From Ampullaceana balthica (Eukaryota > Mollusca > Gastropoda > Lymnaeidae), in NCBI GenBank assembly GCA_944989445.1, contig CALYLW010000493.1, positions 11,761 to 75,760 on the forward strand: 64,000 bases of DNA, read 5' to 3'. Position numbers and translations under genes: made by a program. Below the pieces are notes generated by a model. It ran no database searches. It was not told where the DNA came from and saw only the letters and a program-made list of their open reading frames with translations. Below are positions 10,831-22,023 of this stretch, piece by piece (within the stretch, counting starts at the first letter, position 1; every line of letters begins with the position of its first letter).

Positions 10831-11288
10831 GATTTCAATAAGGCAACGATTACGACAGATCTGAAAAGTCGTGGAACAAGAGCTTATGTTGAAAACCCGT
10901 TTGTTTTCTAAATGTGTTGGGTTTTTTTTTAAACAGTTGAAGGAAGTGTGTCTTTCAGTTAAAATTTTTTGTTTAAAAAAGCAGTGCTTCATTTGTGCAG
11001 GATTCAAAACGAAGAAGAGCTCATGATTCTATTTCAAAAAAAGGAACCGTAACTGTTTTGAAAATTTGGTTTGGTTTTTTTCATTTCCATATATATTTTC
11101 ACAGACTCACCAAATGGTCATATCAAGCGGATAGTTTTAATCATAATTCAAACAGTTATTTTCTGAGTAACAACATTTTCATAGACCGTAGCCGTAGCAT
11201 CGAGTGTTGTTAATAAATTTTCAAAATTATGGATGCTTTACGTGTCACATTGACCTAAGATTCTACGCCGTGGAGAGTGATTATTACA

Positions 11289-12173
11289 ATGTCATCGTCG
11301 GACAATGGTCAGCTCCACCCGTGTGACCATCACGTACAACCGTACGGGCTGGCTCCGTACATCTCCGTGAAAACTGAGACCGACGGGGCCTACTGTCGAA
11401 CAACTTCCAACCAGTATCACGTGGAGAGTTTCTCCGTCAGCCCGCACGGTTACTCGTCGTGCATGTACGCCAGCAGCGTCTCGCCGTGCTCACAGTCCAT
11501 GGCCTCGCCGGATCTTTGCGGGAGCACCATCGGGTCCTACAAGGAAAACTCCGGCCTGCGGAGCAGCCCCGCGTGCCGCAGGAGACTCGACTTCAACCAC
11601 AATGCGTTCGTGGACGTCACCAAGCTGGGCCCCGGGACGGTGGCCAAGCGAAACGAACGGGAGAGGAATCGGGTGAAGCTCATCAACATGACCTTCCACA
11701 CCCTCAGGCAGCACCTACCCCTGCACGGGAGCGGAACGAAGGGAAAGTCGAGAAAACTCAGCAAAGTCCAGACTCTGAGATCGGCCATAGACTACATACG
11801 CCAGCTGCAAGACCTGGTCGACACCAAGCACATGCAGATCGGGTTCAACGCAAGGCTGACAGGTTCTGGCACACCCGGGGACTCCAAGGAAGAGATAAGA
11901 CAAAGCTACCAGGAGTTCAGCTCGCGGGCAAGGTGTGCCACCGAGAAGGAGCGATACCTGCTGTGTCAGTCCCCATGCAGTGACATGGTAGCCACGTGTT
12001 CTTTAGACCACGTGAACAAACGCGACGTCACCTCGCCGCTGTGCAGTAAGGAGAAAACGGATTCGCCAATGACCACTTGCTCAAACGAGGCATCCCCGTT
12101 CTCGGACGCATCCTATGACGTTATCTCCAGCCACGATAATGACCAGTTGGTTGATTTTGTCGACTGGTTTTAA
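11289..12173 (+). CDS. ASCL: Achaete-scute family bHLH transcription factor
   Basis: This single-exon gene encodes 294 residues and is a proneural-type transcription factor. The family dimerises with E proteins and binds CANNTG E-boxes to drive neural or other precursor fates. The basic region RNERERNRVK (121-130) carries the Glu-Arg pair that contacts the E-box. Helix 1 follows, then a fairly long loop (about 144-157, rich in Gly, Lys and Ser), then helix 2 (LSKVQTLRSAIDYIRQLQDL), ending near 177. The C terminus LVDFVDWF resembles the LLDFTNWF-type ending of ASCL1. The N-terminal third is Ser/Tyr/His rich and recognised only as family-typical low complexity. Translation starts at ATG 11289 (A at -3); the frame extends 12 bases further up through a GTG but has no earlier ATG. 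AATAAA occurs at 12257 and 12350. Confidence 0.93.
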   Translation: MSSSDNGQLHPCDHHVQPYGLAPYISVKTETDGAYCRTTSNQYHVESFSVSPHGYSSCMYASSVSPCSQSMASPDLCGSTIGSYKENSGLRSSPACRRRLDFNHNAFVDVTKLGPGTVAKRNERERNRVKLINMTFHTLRQHLPLHGSGTKGKSRKLSKVQTLRSAIDYIRQLQDLVDTKHMQIGFNARLTGSGTPGDSKEEIRQSYQEFSSRARCATEKERYLLCQSPCSDMVATCSLDHVNKRDVTSPLCSKEKTDSPMTTCSNEASPFSDASYDVISSHDNDQLVDFVDWF

Positions 12174-12907
12174 GGATCCGGGTAAGATATTTAAGTCCCT
12201 TACGTCGAAGTGAAATGGCGAAGCTTATGGGTTAATCGTTCAAGTAGTATTTCACTAATAAATTATGATACACTCAAATGACCTGCCAACTGACATACAC
12301 TAAATAACACACATAAATATTTCAGTACAACATGGTTTACTGTTTCATTAATAAATAGGTTTGGGTGGGAGATGCATTTAGGAATATCGTTTTATTTTCG
12401 TATTCCTAAGCTTTCCATCTGAAAGTGAAAGTAAAGTTAGGGGTGTGTTCTATCTTTCATATGCACATTAAAAACGTGATATATTTCTATATGTGTAGCT
12501 TAATTTTTGTTTTAAAACAAAGTACTTTATTGAATTATCACTAGTTAGCCCTCAGTAGTGCGGATGAGGGCTTATTATTTTAAAAATACATATATTGTAT
12601 TTAAAACTCTTTTCGCAATCAACATGTGGAAATTGAGATGCATCAAAAAAAAGCGTGCCCCATGCAGAAATAACCAATTCTAAATCAAACGTGTGTTGTA
12701 GGCGGTGTGTAAGTTTTTGTTGCGTGTGCGTGGGTGAGTGTGTCGTTATGTCAGCCAGAGAACTGCAGTATTGTATCATAGAGCAGATTAATGCATGTGT
12801 ATAAGATAGAAATTCGGTCATATCAAGATATTACAGCCACTTTACACAGACACGAGACACCAGTGGTGTTCCAAGATTAATTAAGCGTGTTTTTTTTTAA
12901 TTTGGCA
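12174..12907 (+). other. 3' flank of the achaete-scute gene
   Basis: Likely 3' untranslated region, with candidate AATAAA signals at 12257-12262 and 12350-12355. AT-rich intergenic DNA without a recognised feature follows. Confidence 0.5.
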
Positions 12908-12942
12908 TTCTCTCTGTCTGTCTGTCTGTGTCTGTCTGTCTG

Positions 12943-13002
<60 letters not shown>

Positions 13003-13004
13003 CC

Positions 13005-13078
<74 letters not shown>
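12908..13078. repeat. (TCTG)n and (TC)n microsatellite
   Basis: A short TCTG tract passes into about 120 bp of nearly pure TC with a few CCTATC interruptions, then CACACA-rich sequence to about 13110. Frames across it encode Ser-Leu runs and are artefacts. Confidence 0.97.
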
Positions 13079-13080
<2 letters not shown>

Positions 13081-13280
13081 CACACGCAAACACACATGCA
13101 CACACACATATATAATTAAACACGATCGTCAGCAAATCCCAAAATCCCATACTGTCTCTATAACGTCTTAGGGGACGTAATAATCCTAGGTTCCATTATC
13201 TTCTGCACAGAACATATGTAATGTATAAGATAAGATCACATAAATAACCGGTGAACAAAAAAGATTCAGATTTTTTAAAA

Positions 13281-13313
13281 TTAATAAATAATAATAATAA
13301 TAATAATAATAAA
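13281..13313. repeat. (AAT)n microsatellite
   Basis: An uninterrupted run of about eight to nine AAT triplets within AT-rich DNA. The surrounding 13110-14205 holds no recognised gene. Confidence 0.9.
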
Positions 13314-14205
13314 TTTTAAAAAATTAAATGTCACAAAACATAATCCACATTTACAAATCTTTCGTTGACTTTTAGCTATACTATACGGAAATTGTTTGTT
13401 TCGCAAAACCCCACATATTTGAAATTATTATTTGTTGTTCTATCAATTGATAACAATTAAATTAAATATATGTATAAAAAGATTACAGAATCCGTCACCA
13501 CAAAGAAACATAATTACAATTGTTGTGCCGTATTAAAAAGCCCAAAAAAAACAGGAGTAAGGGAAATGCCCATTCATATCCATCAATTTGTCTGATCAGT
13601 CTTTGGTCTGATTTCTTTTGCTTTGCTTTTCGTTCTCGTTGAATGATGCTGCTGGGTCTTTTTGTAAGAATTGTATGAATTACGCAATTGTGAGCCCACA
13701 GAGTTGAAATGGGAGTTTAAACATTTATGACATTTAATTGAAAGGCGTCGCTGGTATGAGCTACAATGAAAAAGGGAGTAAGGGGGTGGCATTCTATTTT
13801 GTGCGGGTAAGAGATTTGTAAGATCATTTTTATTCAACAGTCGCCTAAGGTGCAAGACAACTACTAGTATATATTATTAGGTAATAGGCAAAAAAAATAT
13901 TACAGAGGGTAACATTAGCAACGCAACTAGCAAACTTTTAATCTTTGTTTAAACCGTTCAATTTATTTCTAGAGCTTGATTTAACTACTTGGTAAACAAG
14001 CTATAGCTTAGGGCTCCCACCTTCTTGGGAAGCACCCCCCCCGGAAATTTTTTTTCTTCATATTTGGCAATGACGTAAAATATCTGGAATTCAAAGGGCC
14101 ACCCCATATCTCAAATATCTTGGGGTACTATCAAGTCTTAATCCCGCCCTGATTATTTCTGTATGTTTCCGAATTTCGTATTGTAAACAGCCCATTAATT
14201 ATTTT

Positions 14206-14664
14206 TAAATCCCATATATTAACTTCCCCGTCTCGTCTCTCTGTCTGTCGTAGGCTCGCGGTCGGTCGGTCGGGTGGGCGGAAAAACAAAAGTAAAAATT
14301 GACCCACTTCCCGTGAAGCTATCGAGCTGAAATGTTTGCACATACATTTTTGCTACGCAACAATGCATTGTATCGAAATTTCAGAACGATCGAAATGAGT
14401 CGTAATTAAATTAATGCAATTTTAGTTTATCTCTATGTGTCTCTATGTAACCGTCTGCTATTGTTGACATTCAAGTGTCACTGGAGTTCACTCCAGCCAT
14501 CGATTACCACAACCCCGTGTTTTACAGCAAGGTTAGTTCAGACACGTTCAGTCTGTAAATGTTTGTCACGCGGTGCATATTATATTGTACATAATCAACA
14601 CTTTTAGTTATGTCTCATATATAAGGGATTTATAGTCAAAAACTTTGTTTTTACGGGGTTGTTT
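14206..14664 (-). mobile_element. TAAATCCC element, inverted copy A
   Basis: It opens with TTAAATCCCATATATTAA, runs through GGCGGAAAAACAAAAGT and TGACCCACTTCCCGTGA, and closes with TATATAAGGGATTTATAG and ACTTTGTTTTTACGGGG. The same landmarks in the same order occur at 15264, 22024 and, reversed, in the tandem trimer at 23085. No coding capacity is seen. The class of transposon is not recognised. Confidence 0.8.
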
Positions 14665-15263
14665 AATTAATCAACTCACTAAGCTGAATGTGTGCGAGCG
14701 TGTCTGAGCAAAATTAAAGACATGAATTGTTTTAACTAGAGAGCTGAAATTTGAAAGAAACACACATCGTCAACTACAATAAATGATTGAGAAACAACAA
14801 CAAAAATTTATGAAAATGATTTAAATCTTTTAAAAAAAAACTATTTGGCATCGCTTGAACGTAAACCACTTCATCTTTCTATTGAAACTTACATATTTTA
14901 TCCGAAAAGTCAACCGTCGACATGTTTTTTTATTAAACATTTCTTTCGCGTTGATTCAAATAAGTAAAATGCGTTCACTATAATCTAAAGACAGTCAGTT
15001 CATGTGTAATTGAAAACATAACTTTAAAAAAAAACATAGCAAATATTTATATATAATTATTTTTGCTAAAAATTTCTTAAATTCCAGCCTTTCATTCAAG
15101 GCACAATTGTTTACGAACAGTGTAAATGATTTGAAAATGGAAGCAAAGAAGTCAAGATTGCAACCCTTGATACTCAGGTTACAATATTTCAACGGAAGCA
15201 CAACCACAACCACGTCCACGCGTGATAAATTTTAAAATACACTCTGTGGGAAAGAACACTTTT

Positions 15264-15770
15264 TAAATCCTTTATATTAACTCGTGGTGTCTGTTTGTTT
15301 GAACCCTTGATTGCTTGCTTGATTGTCGGTCGCCAAAACTTTGGATCGATTTTTAACCCACTTCCTCGTAAGCTAGCGAGCTGAAATTTAGCAGGCGGTT
15401 TCGTGGCGATGATAAAAACTATGTTTCAAAATTTCAGATCTATCGCATGTACTGTAATTAAATTATTGAATTTTTAGATTATTTTATTTATTCCTGTGTA
15501 TCATGTTATTTTTTTGAGATAGAGTGTCGCGGTGCGTATTATATTGAACAACCTTCCTGTCACGCAATAAGGGGCGTATTTTATTGACAACTCTTTTCAT
15601 AAACATATTCCTGATCGGTGCGCATTATATTAAAAAATGTTTTACGACACAACTGCAATTTTGTATTTCTGGATGGTCTTGCGCTGCGTATTATAATGAA
15701 CATTCTTTTAGTTACTTCTCGTACATAAAGGATTTATATTCAAAAACTTGGTTTTTTACGTGTTTTTTTT
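15264..15770 (-). mobile_element. TAAATCCC element, inverted copy B
   Basis: A more diverged copy of the 14206 element. It has the TAAATCCTTTATATTAA end, the conserved CACTTCCTCGTAAGCTAGCG and GAGCTGAAATTTAGC segment, and a far end with AAAGGATTTATA before a poly-T stretch. It is non-coding. Confidence 0.75.
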
Positions 15771-16320
15771 TAATTTTTAGTTGAAACAACATTTTTCTCT
15801 CATTTTAACAATAAACTATTTATTAAAAAACATCAAAGAATGAAGATGTGGTTTTTAAAAGCAAAACATTTTTCTAGTCGGACTATTAATCATTTTAAAT
15901 ACTTATTCCCACTCTTCCACCCTGAGTGATCCATGCTCGGAGTCCCCAAAGCTGTAGATCCTTCTCCACCCCAAAACAGCCGATTCTTGTTCGACCTGCA
16001 TAATAAACGCCTTCTGCCTCCTGTTTTCTATTCTCAAATACCACACAACTATAACTTATGCTTCAATGTTATCCTGTTTTGTTGCCGTTCTTTTCTCGTC
16101 GCATCTTCACAGCGATCAAGTGATATCATATTTTCAGTTGGCGCAACACTAAAAGGGAAGAAAATAATTTTATTTAAATACCAATCTAGTCTATAAAAGT
16201 TTTAATATATTCACACGTATTTATCTCTAACGAAAACAATCGCTATAATAATTTTTTCATAGCCATCGTTAAAATAAATGTACTTCATATTTCATGAGTT
16301 CGTTTTGTCTTTTTTTTTAA

Positions 16321-16480
16321 CAGATGAGTGATTTTAACTCTGAAGGAACATCATTCGCCGTCAGCAGGTGATGCAAAAAAGTGTGACCTCATAACCTCAT
16401 TTGATTGGCCAACATTTCCGACGGGACACGCGCCACCTGAGAGCTCTTGAGTGTGGGGATAATGCATGATTAAATTTACA
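16321..16480. promoter_or_regulatory. Candidate regulatory module with E-boxes
   Basis: This compact stretch is less AT-rich than its surroundings. It holds three E-boxes (CAGATG 16321, CAGGTG 16365, CACCTG 16434), an inverted CCAAT box (ATTGG 16404) and ATGCAT/ATTAAAT homeodomain- or POU-like sites. It lies about 4 kb downstream of the bHLH gene. Regulatory function is inferred from motif content only. Confidence 0.25.
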
Positions 16481-16933
16481 ACATCAAATGTATGTTTCGC
16501 TTTCCGAATGGTGCAATGCATCAGTGATTACTGAACAATGTACGAGAAAGAAAATCCCTAAATCCTACATTTTACATTTCAATGAGACCCTCTCAAATGA
16601 CAAATATTATTGAAATATTATATTATCTTCACAAATTTTTTTAGAGAAAATAATGTATAAACAAATTCTTGAAAACATTACCCATGGCGTATAAATGATA
16701 TTTAAAATTAGAATTGCCAACAAATGTAGTACTGCCATTCGTAATGGACTGGTAGGCTATTACAGATAAATTCATCGTTAGTTTAAAGGGACTGTATTTA
16801 CATAGAGTTATTGAAATATTTCATTTTCTCATGTCAATTGAAGCTTTAAATGAATTTAATAAATTTTTTTGAAAAAAATGAAAACAAAACAAGAAAAAAA
16901 TATAATAAAAAAGCGTTTCACCTAGGTCCTAGA

Positions 16934-17123
16934 CAATGTTCCCTCTAAAGGTTGTTGGTCCGCGTGCAAAGTAAAAAAACAACAACAACAAAACTCATGT
17001 ACAAAGTCGCACAGCACTTATTTTTTGTGCAATATTTTACCAAATTTACTGCGCGGTAATTCTAAACTGCGTCGGTTAGATATCTGCGCGGCTGCGCAGC
17101 CACGCAGCTTAAAGGGAACATTG
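16934..17123 (+). mobile_element. hAT-type MITE, 190 bp, perfect target duplication
   Basis: The ends CAATGTTCCCTCTAAAG and CTTAAAGGGAACATTG are inverted repeats, and the inside holds CTGCGCGGCTGCGCAGCCACG. The 8-bp flanks are identical, GTCCTAGA at 16926-16933 and at 17124-17131, the hallmark of hAT transposition. It is the reference copy for 5985, 6266 and 35966. Confidence 0.88.
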
Positions 17124-17263
17124 GTCCTAGATGTTTAATTTGCTAGTGAGATGTAGCAATAGAAAAGACATGAATACTTTGTTGACTTGTTGGTTGGTTG
17201 GCGGGGGGCATGTCATGACACCCCTCCATGTGAAGAAATGGATAACAACTCAAACACTACCAT

Positions 17264-17430
17264 CAGAGCCGTCTTTAGACCCCGGGCAAAAATAGTGTTG
17301 GGTACCTCCGTCGCAGGAATAAAAAAATAAATATACATACTATTTATAAATAAACATATTCCCATGGGGCCCCTATGCTCGTGGGCCCCCGGGCAAATGC
17401 CCAACGGGCCTATGCGTTAAGACGGCCCTG
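17264..17430. mobile_element. Second hAT-type MITE, 167 bp
   Basis: The inverted ends CAGAGCCGTCTTTA and TTAAGACGGCCCTG enclose GC-rich CCCCGGGCAAA and GGGCCCCCGGGCAAATG motifs. The 8-bp flanks are identical, ACTACCAT at 17256-17263 and at 17431-17438. The right end resembles that of the hAT relic ending at 25784, which may belong to the parent family. Confidence 0.88.
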
Positions 17431-17713
17431 ACTACCATTATCTTTGCGTAAACATGCGTTCCTACGGATCGTACTTTATCCTGATTTATCAACACGTCAT
17501 TTTGTGTTGTTGTTGTTGTTTTTTTCACTTCTCATTAGCGGAGACATTGAAGACATGTAGAAAACCACTAGTTTCATTTTTTTTTAATTCAAAGAGAAAT
17601 GTATTTACAAAGCCGGGATAATCTAAAGTCTAAAGCAATGGTATGATATTTGCTCTCAAAGGTGCGGTACGTCATGGCTTAACTTCATGATTGTTAGACA
17701 TATCTGGGACCAT

Positions 17714-18353
17714 TACTTGAGCTGTCAGTAAATTTCCTGGAAAGGGCGTCAAGCTGTCAGTATATTTCCTGGCAAGGGGGTCGAGCTGTCAGTATATTTT
17801 CTGGCAATGGATTCATGCAGTCAGTATATTTCTTGTCACGGGTATCGAGCAGTCAGTATATTTCATGTCAAGGGGTTCATGCAGTAAGTATTTTTCATGT
17901 AAAGGGGATCGGGCTGTCTGTATATTTCATGCCAAGGGGTTCAGGCAGTCAGTATATTTCATATCAAGGGGGTCGAGATGTCAGTATATTTCATGGCAAG
18001 GGGTTCATGCAGTCAGTATATTTCATGTCAAGGGGGTCGAGATGTCAGTATATTTCATGTCAAGGGGGTCATGATGTCAGTATATTTCATGTCAAGGGGG
18101 TCGGGATGTCAGTATATTTCATGTCAAGGGGGTCATGATGTCAGTATATTTCATGTCAAGGGGGTCGGGATGTCAGTATATTTCATGTCAAGGGGGTCAT
18201 GATGTCAGTATATTTCATGTCAAGGGGGTCATGATGTTGATATATTTCATGTCAAGGGGGTCAGGGATGTCAGTATATTTCATGTCAAGGGGGTCATGAT
18301 GTCAGTATATTTCATGTCAAGGGGGTCATGATGTCAGCATATTTCCTGGCAAG
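17714..18353. repeat. 32-bp minisatellite, about 20 units
   Basis: The unit is GTCAGTATATTTCATGTCAA followed by GGGGGTCATGAT. Units in the middle are almost identical, while those at both edges diverge and share TTTCCTGGCAAG. The period of 32 is not divisible by three, yet all three + frames stay open, producing overlapping spurious frames. Confidence 0.95.
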
Positions 18354-20051
18354 TGTGTTCCATATATTCTATGGCCTACTTGGGAAATAATCCAAGATTG
18401 TGGATTTTTGTTTTTGCCAAATGTTTATTCCATGCGTGTATACACTATGTGATATTCTCTCAATTCAATTTGGCTTAATGTTTGGTGATTCCCGTCACGT
18501 TGCCTAGGAAGCTCGAAACGCTCACAAGCTTTGCCTTGATTGTTAGACGTCACTGCTTCTATTTGTTGACTATTTACAAAAAGGAGTTATATTACGTTTT
18601 GCTATTATTGTTTTGTAGTTTTTAGATGTTGATGATTTGTATGATAACTAAATTACTATGTTATTTATGATAATTATTTATGTGTATATTAATTTGTATT
18701 TTTAAAATGGGAAAATAAAATTACCCTCTGATTATTTATTATAATGACTTAATACTAATTAGATATAAGCTCAAATTTAGGAGGAAATAAATAAATAGAA
18801 CTATCATTAATTATTATGGTTGTATTCATAACTTAATATTTCATGAGATATAACCCCATGCACCTTAACTCGTAGTGACCAAAATTTGAAAGTTTAAAGC
18901 CTCGTTATCTTGTAACCTAATCGTATTGAGTAGAAAGTCCTTAATGGGCATGGCACGAAAAGTTAAAAAGATGGCGCTTCATCGCTGTGCCCCCACCCCA
19001 CTCCATACCCACGTGCCGCTACCACATTCTCACATCACCCATAAGCAGTAATAAACACCGGATGTACCCCACCCAAGGCCCATTCCGAAGAGAAAAAAAC
19101 TGTTTTGTCTATATTATGTTTTAATTTTAAACACAAAAATGTATGTGCATGTAAATTTAAAAAAAAATATTAGGTCATCTGATTGTCCGTTTAGAAACAT
19201 ACAAGAGAATTAATGTAAACGTTGTGATTTTTCCATTTTCAATGCTCATTATATGAAGACTTTTTCCAGAAGGTACTCATTTCACTCTTGATTTTTTTAT
19301 ATTCTGATTTTAAATGAAAACTATAGTATAAAACTACACCTGCATTTAATAAATAATTGGGAAATCTTGGGAAATCAGCATATTACTGCGCTTTCGTATT
19401 AAGTATATATACAATTTTACAAAGATGTTAGATGATATGTAAAATTAGCTTGCAAAACATTGTTTTGTCCTTACCTATTGACTTCATCTGCTCAAATATT
19501 TTAATACTTTGTTAGTCTATTTTTGCTGTTAGTATTATATTGCTCATTTACTCTGATGTTGCTCAGTCTAAGTATTGCTGTAATTTGATATTGCTCAAAT
19601 TGGCTATAGTATTTATAATTATTCTGCTCAACTTCCATCCAGAGTCCACTCAGATCCTGCTCATGTACAAATAAGATATCGTCTAATATAAGTTGTTTTG
19701 TAAATGTTATTTACAATGGTCCTTGATGTTTTACTGTAGCTTTTAATTCACATGTACTTAACCGTATGAAACTTGCATAAAATGATTGTGTGTACAATAA
19801 AGATTTGTCATGGTAAAATCCTTTGTTTTTTTTAAAAAATATTTATTATTTTAAAAAAAAATAGTTTTCTTTAATCAATAATTTTTGTTAAATCCAACGT
19901 GATGTTTCTCGGAGATTGTTAACACATATAGCATGCACATTGCAAATGTGATTATTTTAGACACTTCTTTTGCTGGTGACTTATGTTGGTATCACAGTAG
20001 TATCACTGAAATAAGAAACGGTTGTTACAGTTACGCATAGTTTTGTTGTTT
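18354..20051. other. No recognised gene
   Basis: AT-rich DNA. A TGTACAATAAAGATTTGTCATGG sequence near 19793-19814 looks like a polyadenylation site, but no upstream coding sequence supports a gene here. Confidence 0.4.
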
Positions 20052-20332
20052 GTTCGTCGTGATTGACGAGGACAATTCTCATCATACTATAGCTATGATC
20101 TGTGGCAGCTTGGTGTGTCTTTTGGTGGCTCATAAGACCAATCTTTCCCGGAAAGGTGCGTCCACATGTCGGACAAGAGGTGGTCGGGATGTCATCAGGT
20201 GGGTTTCGACCACGATCTTTCCTGTTCTGTCTTCTGAACTCTGAAAGCCTGTTGGATGTTTGCTTCACAGGTTGCTGCCCCGTTCCGTACAATAAGGCGT
20301 CAGAGGGCTCGGTCGCTGCTGCTGCGTCACAT
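20052..20332 (-). pseudogene. 3' end of a 5'-truncated RTE-like LINE
   Basis: The minus strand encodes the C-terminal tail of a LINE polyprotein, ending in a C2H2 finger CPTCGRTFPGKIGLMSHQKTH, equivalent to the finger of the intact element at 1335-4673. The DNA after it (GTCCTCGTC and ACGACGAACAAAC, read on -) matches the intact element's 3' terminus. Everything upstream of the last 90 or so codons is missing and is replaced by a 27-bp tandem array that continues the same reading frame. Confidence 0.8.
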
Positions 20333-20685
20333 AAGTCATGCCCAATGCCATAAGCCTTTAAGTCATGCCCAATGTCATAAGCCTTTAAGTCATGCCCAAT
20401 GTCATAAGCCTTTAAGTCATGCCCAATGCCATAAGCCTTTAAGTCATGCCCAATGTCATAAGCCTTTAAGTCATGCCCAATGTCATAAGCCTTTAAGTCA
20501 TGCCCAATGTCATAAGCCTTTAAGTCATGCCCAATGCCATAAGCCTTTAAGTCATGCCCAATGTCATAAGCCTTTAAGTCATGCCCAATGTCATAAGCCT
20601 TTAAGTCATGCCCAATGCCATAAGCCTTTAAGTCATGCCCAATGTCATAAGCCTTTAAGTCATGCCCAATGCCATAAGCCTTTAA
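20333..20685. repeat. 27-bp minisatellite, 13 units
   Basis: The unit reads AAGTCATGCCCAATG then TCATAAGCCTTT. On the minus strand each unit gives nine residues KAYDIGHDL, or KAYGIGHDL where T is replaced by C. Read on -, the two variants follow the order G D G D D G D D D G D D G. The array directly abuts the LINE remnant at 20052-20332 and keeps its frame. Confidence 0.95.
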
Positions 20686-20721
20686 GAGCGAGAAGAGATG
20701 GCACCTGGATTTTGATGCCGA

Positions 20722-21324
20722 CAAACAAAGGGTTATATATCTATGGAATGTCAAACAAAGGGTTATATATCCATGGGATGTCAAACAAAGGGTTATATAT
20801 TCATGGGATGTCAAACAAAGGGTTATATATCCATGGGAATGTCAAACAAAGGGTTATATATCCATGGGATGTCAAACAAAGGGTTATATATTCATGGGAT
20901 GTCAAACAAAGGGTTATATATCCATGGGATGTCAAACAAGGGGTTATATATCCATAGGATGTCAAACAAAGGGTTATATATCCATGGGATGTCAAACAAA
21001 GGGTTATATATCCATGGGATGTCAAACAAAGGGTTATATATCCATGGGATGTCAAACAAAGGGTTATATATCCATGGGATGTCAAACAAAGGGTTATATA
21101 TCCATGGGATGTCAAACAAAGGGTTATATATCCATGGGATGTCAAACAAAGGGTTATATATCCATGGGATGTCAAACAAAGGGTTATATATCCATGGGAT
21201 GTCAAACAAAGGGTTATATATCCATGGGATGTCAAACAAAGGGTTATATATCCATGGGATGTCAAACAAAGGGTTATATATCTACGGGATGTCAAACAAA
21301 GGGTTATATATCCATGGCATGTCA
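20722..21324. repeat. 30-bp minisatellite, 20 units
   Basis: The unit is CAAACAAAGGGTTATATATC plus CATGGGATGT, with very little variation, so it expanded recently. One unit near 20837 has an extra A. The period is divisible by three and free of stops in most frames. It therefore yields long repetitive open frames on both strands (for example GMSNKGLYIH on + and HGYITLCLTS on -) that are not genes. Only about 36 bp separate it from the 27-bp array. Confidence 0.97.
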
Positions 21325-22023
21325 ATACCACCCCCACCATCACCTTTTGCTTCATACTACGTTTGCTAGTGTTATCATAAATGCTCAGATGCGAGGACAT
21401 ACAATTTTAAAGGTAGCATAAAATAAAGAGAGGGGGGGGAGGAAAGAGCTGGGGAAAACAAGACGGCTGCGGGCTCTGTGTTAGCCATGCACACAATTCC
21501 CTAGTATGCCGTGGCTAACTGAAACTTATGAACTTACCCCAATAGACATCCAAGGCGCCTGAAAAGGGGAACTAAAAAATAAATAATAACAACACTACAT
21601 AACATATTGTTCTTATATCAATTATAGTTTAAACACATGTATTGCTTTTGTTTAGTGCACATTTCATTACATTAGCTTAATCGGGCAAAATTGATTTTAA
21701 GAAAAGACAACTATAAATGTTACACAATGATTTATGGCTGGCTGTCATGGTGTTGGAGCGTGGAAAAGAAAAATGCATATTCGCTCCTGAAACATGAAGG
21801 TATCACTTTTCGAAACCCATGTTTTTGAAGAGAAAAAAATGTTTAATGAAGATTTTCCGTGCGTCGTGAACACAACTAACACAATGTGTCTGCATGCATT
21901 AAAACATGCCCGACTAAATCCTGTTCACGCTTTTTTAAATAACTTTCAATTTAACACAACCTCGTGTCAAATGATGTACCACCAATCAGTCATATCTATC
22001 TACGCGGAAAACTAGTAATTTGT
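21325..22023. other. No recognised gene
   Basis: Mixed DNA with a G-rich tract near 21431. TTAGCCATG at 21480 and CCGTGGCTAA at 21510 form a short imperfect hairpin. A 73-codon frame at 21794-22015 has no recognisable features. Confidence 0.4.

Noticed and set aside
12887..13171. Ser-Leu-rich proteins at the TC microsatellite
   Set aside because: Pure simple-repeat translation.
17815..18202. Three overlapping open frames of 69-107 codons read as repetitive proteins
   Set aside because: They are the same 32-bp minisatellite read in three frames. There is no start context, splice structure or codon constraint.
17714..18353. CRISPR-like array
   Set aside because: Units are directly abutting with no unique spacers, the region is eukaryotic, and there are no cas genes.
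20256..21421. Long repetitive proteins on both strands (up to 277 codons)
   Set aside because: They arise because 27- and 30-bp units are multiples of three and lack stops. Only the LINE C terminus at 20052-20332 carries a real domain.
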